Shown one piece after another: positions 1 to 6,176 of a stretch of 21,992 nt of DNA; position 1 is the stretch's first letter, and each line of letters begins with the position of its first letter. The translations under genes were made by a program, and so were the position numbers. Source of the stretch: Acrasis kona (taxonomy: Eukaryota > Heterolobosea > Eutetramitea > Acrasida > Acrasidae); NCBI GenBank assembly GCA_026419775.2, contig JAOPGA020000587.1, positions 1 to 21,992 on the forward strand. Direction: 5' to 3'. A model generated the notes under the pieces. It was not told where the DNA came from, made no database searches, and saw only the letters and a program-made list of their open reading frames with translations.

Positions 1-231
1 ATATGTAGTTGCGTTTGAGTGACGGAGAGTGGTTTCTTGCTTGGCTTTTATTTCGCTCTTAAGTAGGGTCTTTGATTGTTTTTTGTGTTGTCGGATATGA
101 GACCCACTTCCTCCCGCGTTCAATTGTGTCCACTTCATATTGCACTCTACAAATTCTGCGTCCAGATCATCCACTTGTATAATGAAGGAACTGTCTTCAT
201 CAATATCATCTTCGTCTGTTTGTGAGTTCAT
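1..231 (-). CDS. Unknown acidic protein, 5' part only
   Basis: An uninterrupted reading frame of 77 codons starts with ATG at 231 and runs off the left window edge without a stop, so it is a partial gene. The N-terminus is very acidic (MNSQTDEDDIDEDSSF), followed by a Gly/Ser patch and then a basic Lys/Arg/Gln-rich stretch, which looks like a disordered N-terminal tail. No domain is recognisable. Its ATG lies 17 nt from the ATG of the divergent UBX-like gene, so the two share a very short upstream region. The frame being fully open, and the compositional order of acidic then basic tracts, support coding; the function is unknown. Confidence 0.55.
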   Translation of the reverse strand, partial: MNSQTDEDDIDEDSSFIIQVDDLDAEFVECNMKWTQLNAGGSGSHIRQHKKQSKTLLKSEIKAKQETTLRHSNATTY

Positions 232-248
232 TACAAAACAAGCAGTAG

Positions 249-1034
249 ATGCAAAAAAAACCTTTAAAGTACAAGTTCGAAGTCGTATTAAGCGATGACA
301 ATACGATAGTAATGAATTTTTCTTCAGAGACTTACTTTAGCCAAGTATGCGATCGGATAATAAAGCACGTTAAGCAAGAAATGGATCCAAGTAGTTTGAA
401 TAATTGTGTAGAAAAACTTCCATCAGGAATGATACTAATATTGATGCCAATCAAGCTTCTTCTTTATAAAGATGATATTCGCCGATTCACTATTGGAAGA
501 TTATTGAGGTACAACCACATCACAAAAATCTATGTTGAGCATGATGATAAAAGAGGATACATTGTTCCTTCGCTACCTTCGACATTTACACCTTCTTATG
601 GACTCAAGATGACAAATGATCCTTATTTACCGAGAGCACCGAAAGATAGAATTAGATCAGCACAAAGTTTGAAAAACAGCAAGACATCTTTAAGGGTTAC
701 ATTGTTGGACGGAAAAGTTTCTTATTTACAGATTTCAGATAGCGCAACTTTAAAAGATTTACACGACCTTCTTATTGAAACAGAGCAGATCCAAAAAGAT
801 GACAGTTTAGAAGTTGTAGTCAGCACCACTCCACGAGCTATTTTCAGCTTCAATCGCTCTGCTTCTAGAAAACTGACTGATCTTGGTGTATTTATAACTA
901 AAAATTTAACGATACGGAGGTCGACAAGAGGGGTAAACTCTAGATTGAATGTTGAGGCGAACAAAACAAATGTTGTAAAGAGAGCAGAAGACCCCTCCTC
1001 TAAGATCAAAGCAGTCGTGTCAAGTAGAAAATAA
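249..1034 (+). CDS. UBX-like (ubiquitin-fold) protein
   Basis: A 261-residue intronless frame; an in-frame TAG lies directly upstream (246-248), so the ATG at 249 is the first possible start. Residues about 146-226 follow the order of a UBX domain: a strand beginning SLRVTLLDGKVSYLQI, helix LKDLHDLLIE, strand SLEVVVSTTPRAIF with the TPR corresponding to the FPR loop of UBX proteins, and a closing LTDLGVFITKNLTIRR. Residues about 8-98 show a similar but weaker pattern (FEVVLSDDNTIVMNF ... GMILILMPIKLLLY ... TIGRLLRYNHITKIYVE), so a tandem beta-grasp arrangement is possible. UBX domains bind the Cdc48/p97 AAA ATPase; a role as p97 cofactor is inferred. The C-terminus is basic and probably disordered. 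The Phe of FPR is Thr here, which weakens the call. Confidence 0.6.
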   Translation: MQKKPLKYKFEVVLSDDNTIVMNFSSETYFSQVCDRIIKHVKQEMDPSSLNNCVEKLPSGMILILMPIKLLLYKDDIRRFTIGRLLRYNHITKIYVEHDDKRGYIVPSLPSTFTPSYGLKMTNDPYLPRAPKDRIRSAQSLKNSKTSLRVTLLDGKVSYLQISDSATLKDLHDLLIETEQIQKDDSLEVVVSTTPRAIFSFNRSASRKLTDLGVFITKNLTIRRSTRGVNSRLNVEANKTNVVKRAEDPSSKIKAVVSSRK

Positions 1035-1103
1035 ACTGTAGATCTTTAGTACAACTAGAAAATCGTTTGTCACCATTACAGAAGTAGTACAATCAGTGTT
1101 TAT

Positions 1104-1562
1104 TTACATTAACTTTGTTTCTATTAGGTCTTTTATCGCTACAATCAGTTGGCTCTTCTTCATACCCTTTCTCGCAACCAACTCGCCTATTTTCTCCATG
1201 ATATCAATATTTCCTTCAGAGCTCCTCTTCATCCTAGCCAATCTCTCTTGCTTTCTTATATTAATAAGATCCTCAATCTCGTCCTCCTTTGGTTTTGTTT
1301 TCATTGGAGAACTCGCTCTAGATCGAACTTCGAAACCAGAACGCTTACCAGCTTTCGAAGGACTCACTGGAGTCACTGGCCTCAACGTTTTTGGATTATC
1401 TCTTGGTTGTAGGGTAACTGATTTGCAGTTGAATTGATCCTCTTGTTCTATCGTTATGGGAGAGCATATCGAGGCTCTTCTAGATGGAGCCATTTGCAGC
1501 TTGACTGATAACGATGGTAGCCGGTAAGGATGTGGTTGGTCCATACATGCTACGTTCAACAT
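1104..1562 (-). CDS. Small SP/TP-rich basic protein, unknown function
   Basis: A 152-residue frame, convergent with the UBX-like gene (69 nt between stops). Residues 1-90 are low in hydrophobics and rich in Ser, Pro, Arg and Lys, with proline-directed phosphorylation-like sites (TPVSPSK, ASSPMK). The last 55 residues are charged and predicted helical (EIEDLINIRKQERLARMKR, then MEKIGELVARKGMKKSQLI), resembling a short helical bundle or coiled coil. The start at 1562 is the first ATG; Met7 (1544) could also serve. I do not recognise the family. A nuclear or cytoskeletal regulatory protein phosphorylated by CDK-type kinases is one possibility, from composition only. Confidence 0.5.
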   Translation of the reverse strand: MLNVACMDQPHPYRLPSLSVKLQMAPSRRASICSPITIEQEDQFNCKSVTLQPRDNPKTLRPVTPVSPSKAGKRSGFEVRSRASSPMKTKPKEDEIEDLINIRKQERLARMKRSSEGNIDIMEKIGELVARKGMKKSQLIVAIKDLIETKLM

Positions 1563-1835
1563 TTATTTTGTTTATACGGTATAGTATTGTATTTTCCAAG
1601 AATTGTTTCTGGCATTCTTGTGGCTTATTTTGGACATCTTCGATATATTAATGAACAAAAGATTTTTGTAAATAAATCGAAACAGTAGTTCTGACAAATT
1701 TGGTCGTAGTGCTTCGCTTAAAATTAACAACGGCTATACTAAATGATTTATTTGTAAAAAGCGTCCATACTAGTCGCGCTGAAACATATTAACAGAATTG
1801 TTCCAGAAATGTAAACATATTATTTCATTTTGCTG
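1563..1835. other. Intergenic, no gene seen
   Basis: AT-rich sequence upstream of the gene read from 1562. Every frame on both strands is interrupted by stops, and I see no RNA gene or repeat. Confidence 0.5.
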
Positions 1836-2003
1836 ATGTGCGCAAAGACTATTATAGAATCGCGACCAAGTCAATGTGCAGGATTTCATATATGTGAAAC
1901 TACCAAATCAATAGAAGACGCCAAATCTTTTCTGTCAACAAGAGAAGAAATAATACATCATTCCTCTCCAATTACTCTTTGCATATTATGTTGTATTTTT
2001 TGA
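1836..2003 (+). CDS. Short ORF of 55 residues, possible gene remnant
   Basis: ATG at 1836 to TGA at 2001-2003. The composition is protein-like, beginning MCAKTIIESRPSQCAGFHIC and continuing through an acidic/Ser region to a hydrophobic Cys-rich C-terminus (LCILCCIF). It lies in a region with other broken frames, so it may be an exon or a relic rather than a working gene. No family is recognised. The last Leu/Cys/Ile residues are not long enough for a membrane span. Confidence 0.25.
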   Translation: MCAKTIIESRPSQCAGFHICETTKSIEDAKSFLSTREEIIHHSSPITLCILCCIF

Positions 2004-2024
2004 GAAGCTCATCTTTAGATGAAT

Positions 2025-2117
2025 TTTAATGTTTTCTTGCCTCTCTGGATCCCACATGTCAATAAGACCGATCAGATTGTGAGTGAGTAATCTTCCGTCA
2101 GGCAAAACGGTTATTGA
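2025..2117 (-). pseudogene. Inverted 93-bp copy of part of the WD40 gene
   Basis: Read on the minus strand, this segment matches positions 3691-3783 of the downstream RING/TRAF/WD40 gene with 88 of 93 bases identical by hand alignment. It encodes the same piece of propeller (VLPDGRLLTHN-IGLIDMWD). Three of the four affected codons change the amino acid, and the frame ends in TAA 36 nt after the block (1987-1989). Similarity is lost abruptly on the 3' side and is only patchy on the 5' side (to about 2150). This is therefore a fragment, either the relic of a duplicated family member or a segment moved by recombination. It is not expected to be functional. Confidence 0.75.
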
Positions 2118-2648
2118 AGAGCTATCCTTCAAAAGACACTGAACTAGATTGTTGACAATTTTTCTTATATTGGACCATAGATTTTTTGTGAGGATCCATG
2201 TATCTCGATATTAAAGCTGTTCTCAAAAAATATTTCTACATTGCTGATTCATCTAAATTCTTTCGTCAAGTCTTTTCTCTGTTCCAGAGCTTTTGTATCT
2301 AAATGGCAGTCAGCGGAGTCAACAACTTTAGTCACGTGTGAAGAGATCCGGTGACAGCATAATCCCACGAGGAATAACATTTATAACTTTTTTGTCTTCT
2401 TAGCCGGTGGGAGTGTAACTATTATGAGAAACTACCCGTGTGACAACATTTAGTACTTAATGTATTTTGTTTTCAGACTGGGAACGCTTATCGCAAATCA
2501 GTCTATACAATATTAATAATTTTGGGCTATCCTTTAAACGTAATAGGTTGATCAATTAGATCATTTTGCGTCTCCTAAGTGAGTAGTGGATGCTCTCTTA
2601 TAATTTCACTCTTCCGTTAACAAGCTCTTTTATAAGCTCTGATTCGTT
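2118..2648. other. Degenerate intergenic sequence
   Basis: No open frame of useful length. Minus-strand scraps resemble pieces of the neighbouring RING/TRAF/WD40 gene (for example THLGDA-like near 2570 and a charged coiled-coil-like stretch near 2270-2320), but the matches are too weak to claim. The stretch is best read as decayed sequence around the inverted WD40 fragment. Confidence 0.3.
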
Positions 2649-2880
2649 CTAAGTATGTACCCCACAACTTTCAAATTTAACTCCATAGGCATTTGCTATG
2701 GTTGCGATGGTTTGAAAAGATTTGATGATGTACCCTCTTGCACCCAACAAAATTCGCAATCCAAATCTAACGGTGGTCAGGCAATTTGAGATTTTGTTTG
2801 AAAATACTAGGGATAGATGATGTCATCCACACTAAATCTCCGCAAGGTTCTTGAATTCCAAGTTGATTTGAATTGGTTAA
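2649..2880 (-). pseudogene. Frameshifted remnant of an unrecognised protein
   Basis: Two minus-strand frames join by a one-base shift near 2770-2785. The first (2880 to 2770) reads GIQEPCGDLVWMTSSIPSIF then KQNLKLPDHR before a TAG. The second (about 2785 to 2652) continues FGLRILLGARGYIIKSFQTI then ATIANAYGVKFESCG to a TAG at 2649-2651. Both look like real protein, and their order suggests one gene with a frameshift. There is no start codon, and the piece abuts the start of the WD40 gene on the other strand. A weak resemblance to the DNRxAxxLxxxGY segment of glycosyltransferase-like proteins is possible; I would not assign it. Confidence 0.35.
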
Positions 2881-2886
2881 TTAATC

Positions 2887-4401
2887 ATGAATAATTTCAC
2901 GCAATCCTCACTAGTTGATTGTGAATATGATGGTGTTGTAGAAAAGCAGCTTATCTGCTCCATTTGTAGTCATCCTCTCATTAATCCCAAATCAGATTCA
3001 CAAGGTCACATTTTTTGTGAGCACTGTATATCAAAGTGGCTTAAGGACAATAACACCTGTCCCGTAGGAAAAGAAACATTGAGTGCACATCAACTTGGTG
3101 ACGCTCCAAACAAAATCGTGTACGCGCTGGAAAATCTGAGAGTAAAATGTGCATCTTGTGGGGGTGTAGTGCCGAGAGGAACTTGGGAAGAGCATCACTC
3201 AAATCTTTGTCCAAATAGGACTATCGCTTGTCCTAGCAAAGATGTAGGTTGCAAAGCCATACTTCGTCCCGAGGACATTGACCAACATCTTTCAAACTGC
3301 AAGTTTCACCAGATGAGGGAGGTACTGGTCGTGTTGTTTGACAAAATCACAGACCAGAGTAAGTCAATCAATGAGCTGAAAGAACGTTTGGAGAAGCAGG
3401 AACTCAGGAATAGTGAGAACGATAAATTAATAGAAAAGTTAAAATCCAACCCAAGCAGTGCTAGTAGCCCCAACATTGCGTCTCCCGTAGCACAACCAGA
3501 AAGGAAGCAAACGCCACCAAAAAAAAATCCCTTCCAAACATTAATCCTAACTGGGCATAAGAAGGGAGTCGAGGTAGTTGTCAGGTTGGACGATGGTAGA
3601 TTAGTAAGCTGTGATGGTGATGAAATCCGCGCATGGAACCTAAAAACCGGTCAGTGCGTGAAAATCATTTCCGGTACCTATGGTGTAAAATCAATGGCCG
3701 TTTTGCCTGACGGAAGATTACTCACTCACAATCAGATCGGTCTTATTGACATGTGGGATCTAGAGAGACAAGAAAACATTAAATCAATAAGCAGCAAAGG
3801 AGTTGTTTATAGTATAACAACGCTAAAGAATGGTCAATTTGCAACCGGAGGTAATTTCGCAGGTGCTATTGGTTTCCAAGACAAAGTGTGCATATGGAAT
3901 GCAGAGGAGGGCGAAGTAATCAATGCATACCCTGGACATGGAGGACCTATATTAGCATTAAGCGCTTTGCAAGACAACCGGTTAGCCAGCGCCAGTGCCG
4001 ATAAGACTGTACGGATTTGGAATTTAGAGAAGAAACATTGCGACAAAGTTCTCAACGGACACACTGGTAGCGTCAACTTACTTACCACATTACCAAACGG
4101 TTTGTTGGCAAGCGGTAGTGAAGACAAGACTGTACGCATTTGGAATGTTGATAATGGAGTCAGCATTAGAGTTCTTACTTTTAAACTTTCGGTGTGGGGA
4201 GTCAGCTCGCTGGTTGATGGAAGGTTAATTACTGGTAGTGGACGTAACACAGTACATGCATGGGATATAGAGAGCAGAACAGCAATAAAAATCAATTCAG
4301 GTCATGAGGCCGAAGTTCGTACTTTGACTACAACACTAGATGGACGACTAGTGAGTGGTGGAAAGGATACTACCATTAGAGTTGCTGGTGTAACCGAGTA
4401 A
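2887..4401 (+). CDS. RING-like / TRAF zinc finger / WD40 protein
   Basis: A 504-residue intronless protein. Residues 24-65 form a RING-like finger (C24-x2-C27, H41, C44-x2-C47, C58) in which the third and eighth zinc ligands are replaced (Gln39 and Gly61). Residues 88-138 are TRAF-type zinc fingers (C88, C91, H103 or H104, C108; then C115, C122, H134, C138). Residues about 143-187 are a coiled coil, 188-213 a Ser/Pro linker, and 217-500 seven WD40 repeats, the clearest being HTGSVNLL...DKTVRIWN. The architecture resembles TRAF7-like E3 ubiquitin ligases. Ligase activity and substrate recruitment by the propeller are inferred, and the loss of one zinc site in the RING casts some doubt on activity. 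The last blade lacks the usual Trp (TIRVAG). Confidence 0.85.
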   Translation: MNNFTQSSLVDCEYDGVVEKQLICSICSHPLINPKSDSQGHIFCEHCISKWLKDNNTCPVGKETLSAHQLGDAPNKIVYALENLRVKCASCGGVVPRGTWEEHHSNLCPNRTIACPSKDVGCKAILRPEDIDQHLSNCKFHQMREVLVVLFDKITDQSKSINELKERLEKQELRNSENDKLIEKLKSNPSSASSPNIASPVAQPERKQTPPKKNPFQTLILTGHKKGVEVVVRLDDGRLVSCDGDEIRAWNLKTGQCVKIISGTYGVKSMAVLPDGRLLTHNQIGLIDMWDLERQENIKSISSKGVVYSITTLKNGQFATGGNFAGAIGFQDKVCIWNAEEGEVINAYPGHGGPILALSALQDNRLASASADKTVRIWNLEKKHCDKVLNGHTGSVNLLTTLPNGLLASGSEDKTVRIWNVDNGVSIRVLTFKLSVWGVSSLVDGRLITGSGRNTVHAWDIESRTAIKINSGHEAEVRTLTTTLDGRLVSGGKDTTIRVAGVTE

Positions 4402-4417
4402 AGATTGTTTTTGTTGA

Positions 4418-4624
4418 ATACAACAGACTTATCATATATCATACCTTGTTCCACTGGATAACGGCGGACCTGTGAAAAAACTAGTAACATATACATTTAA
4501 ACCTATGGTGATGGAGGGAGATAAAGATGTTGTTGTTTTGTTTTTAATACCAAACTCTGTTGATTGTGATGCATTTGAACCTGTTTACAATAGACTAGCA
4601 GAGAGTAAAACTTGTTTATTATAA
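4418..4624 (+). pseudogene. Orphan 68-codon frame after the WD40 gene
   Basis: An open frame bounded by TGA (4415-4417) and TAA (4622-4624). It has strongly protein-like content: YHISYLVPLDNGGPVKKLV, then TYTFKPM, then DKDVVVLFLIPNSVDCDAFE. The only Met codons are in the middle (from 4505), so it is either a 3' fragment of a lost gene or an exon; an AG at 4425-4426 could serve as splice acceptor. It is too far out of frame and unlike WD40 to belong to the gene before it. Family not recognised. Confidence 0.3.
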
Positions 4625-4907
4625 ACAACTATATATCGTTCTAGAGTCACTTCGTTTCATATTTAATATTTGCTGAATCTTCCATGCTTAGCAAAGAAGT
4701 TGGTTTTGTAGTGGGATGTCGATCGTGATTGTGCATTTGTATATAGTAAGTTGAAGTACGAAAAAATATAATGATTTTCTGCTCTTCAGTTTGGCTATTT
4801 GTATTGTAACATAATGTAAGTAGCTAGGGGAATTTCCTTTAACAAAACATTTAGAACCTTCAGCCATATTTCCCTTAAACAGTCTACGTCGCGATGTAAC
4901 TGTAAGT
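4625..4907. other. Intergenic, no gene seen
   Basis: AT-rich sequence between the orphan frame and the 3' end of the tRNA-Gly gene. Stops occur in all frames; no repeat or RNA is evident. Confidence 0.5.
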
Positions 4908-4913
4908 AAAAAA
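4908..4913 (-). terminator. Pol III terminator of tRNA-Gly
   Basis: Six A on the plus strand give a TTTTTT run on the transcript strand, 3 nt after the discriminator base of the tRNA. This is the standard RNA polymerase III stop signal. Confidence 0.8.
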
Positions 4914-4916
4914 CTG

Positions 4917-4999
4917 TGCGTTAAACGGGAATCGAACCCGTGTCGCGAGCTTGGAAGGCTAGCATTCTGTAGTGAAAAATACCACTATACCATTAACGC
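4917..4999 (-). tRNA. tRNA-Gly(TCC) with 11-nt D-loop insertion
   Basis: 83 nt. The acceptor stem pairs GCGTTAA with TTAACGC and the discriminator is A. The T arm is ACGGG-TTCGATT-CCCGT with a good B box. The anticodon loop CTTCCAA gives anticodon TCC, reading GGA. The anticodon stem CTAGC/GCTCG has one T-C mismatch. The A box (TGGTATAGTGG) is intact. The D arm is 11 nt too long: after GTATAGTGGTA comes TTTTTCACTAC, then AGAAT. Without these 11 nt the molecule is a normal 72-nt tRNA-Gly. The same insertion occurs in the tRNA-Asp of this window. Confidence 0.9.
4969..4979 (-). other. D-loop insertion, candidate non-canonical intron
   Basis: TTTTTCACTAC on the tRNA strand, between tRNA positions 20a and 21; the exact ends are ambiguous by one or two bases. 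CACTACA here can pair with TATAGTG at the start of the D arm (six of seven pairs, one A-C mismatch), giving a long hairpin in the precursor. It is almost identical to the insertion at 18505-18515. Confidence 0.75.
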
Positions 5000-5102
5000 A
5001 TACAAAAAAGTATGTTAAGAATGGTTTGTGTACAGATATAAAGCATTCAATCATTTCAACAAAAATGATGCTTTAATTGGATTCTATTTCTAAAAAAAGG
5101 AT

Positions 5103-5255
5103 ATGAATTTGTGTCTAATCCTTTCAATTGCATTGTTTTATACATGCTATCCGATCACCAACAGAACTTTGGTGACCATGCAGGTAATTTTTCCTCAAGA
5201 AGTACCTCAATGGCCTAGAAGTAGAAGAGCGAACCAATTTCCTCGCAATCGGTAG
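5103..5255 (+). CDS. Possible small secreted peptide, 50 residues
   Basis: ATG at 5103 to TAG at 5253-5255. The N-terminus is a plausible signal peptide (MNLCLILSIALFYTCYPITN: short n-region, hydrophobic core, polar end). The rest is basic and Pro/Arg-rich (PQWPRSRRANQFPRNR) with an RR pair. The stop overlaps GTAGGT, a possible splice donor at 5252; splicing to the AG at 5285-5286 (35 nt, the size of other introns here) would add about 11 residues. The frame is too short to be certain, and no homologue is recognised. Confidence 0.3.
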   Translation: MNLCLILSIALFYTCYPITNRTLVTMQVIFPQEVPQWPRSRRANQFPRNR

Positions 5256-5274
5256 GTTTTTATTTTAATCTGTC

Positions 5275-5586
5275 TTATGCTCCAAGTGAAGGATCTGTAC
5301 AGAAACTACAAAAATTGTGATCAGAAGACGCACACTGCGTTGTTGTAACTTTTGGAACATTTGAATTTTGCATTGTGTGCATGTCGTTTATCGCACAAAG
5401 CCCGGCTCTATTGCTCAATTTAATATTTGACGCCGTGGAACTTGTGGGTGGCGGAATTGGGTTTTGGGGTTGCATGTGATTCGCCATTGGTTCTAATGTT
5501 GGGGTGGCATCATCTTCAATCACAATTGGTATAATTTCAATCGTCGGTAATGCATAAGCCTGGTGCTGAGTTGCAAAATGGTGCAT
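5275..5586 (-). CDS. Doubtful ORF, 103 residues, perhaps part of a broken gene
   Basis: Opens with MHHFATQHQAYALPTIEIIP and is rich in Pro, Thr, Asn and Met, ending in a short Cys-containing tail (CASSDHNFCSFC). No domain is recognised. It lies downstream, on the same strand, of the signal-peptide frame at 5799-6092. It could be its last exon, a remnant, or chance; composition alone does not decide. Confidence 0.25.
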   Translation of the reverse strand: MHHFATQHQAYALPTIEIIPIVIEDDATPTLEPMANHMQPQNPIPPPTSSTASNIKLSNRAGLCAINDMHTMQNSNVPKVTTTQCASSDHNFCSFCTDPSLGA

Positions 5587-5637
5587 AAATCAGCGGGTGA
5601 ATTTGATCTAACACGATTGTAGATGATAATAATCAAA

Positions 5638-6092
5638 TCGGAGCTCAGTATGATGTAAAATCGTATGAACGTTGAACAAACTCTGGGGTCTTTCCATTCT
5701 TTACGTTGCGTTCATTTATAAAGTCGACAAATTCTACCCTTGCTTGATACGAGGTTTTAACTATTGGTATCCGTTGGTAGAGGTCACTCGTGGGGTTGTT
5801 ATTGGCGAGGATAAATTGTTGCATTAGTAGATTTCAGGCTCGAACAAGTATGGTTTGTAGTATGGACTTCGATAGAGATGTTTTGCCAAATGTTGTCGTA
5901 ACTCGCTTGTGACCATAAGCTTAGTCCAAGTTTTTTGCGGATTGATTGACGATATTTAATTTGTTGAACACCTGTGAAAAGAAGATTTGTCTTGTATATT
6001 AATTCATCTGTGAGCGTCCGAACGTTTATGAATTGTCCACTGATCAATGGAATTGTAATAACAAATATACCGGTTAGTAGCCGGGTCATCAA
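5638..6092 (-). pseudogene. Secreted-protein frame broken by frame changes
   Basis: A frame starting at 6092 (Met-Met) encodes a clear signal peptide (MMTRLLTGIFVITIPLISGQ) and runs to a stop at 5799. Overlapping frames on the same strand look like its continuation: one reads RSPYYKPYLFEPEIY before a stop near 5823. Another starts LLMQQFILANNNPTSDLYQR and continues VEFVDFINERNVKNGKTPEF to a TGA near 5650. Short introns or frameshifts would be needed to join them; I found no convincing GT-AG pair, so a decaying secreted-protein gene is the preferred reading. It diverges from OGG1, with 84 nt between the starts. Confidence 0.35.
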
Positions 6093-6176
6093 TTGCTGTT
6101 GCTTGTAGACCTGACGTTGTTTGTTGATCTTTTGTGTATAATATTTTGTAATAAAATCTATTAATGGAATTCATTC

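Noticed and set aside
722-1009. Minus-strand frame inside the UBX-like gene
   Set aside because: It is antisense to a coherent coding sequence and shows no domain or composition of its own.
4302-4496. Minus-strand ORF at the end of the WD40 gene
   Set aside because: It is largely antisense to the last WD40 blade.
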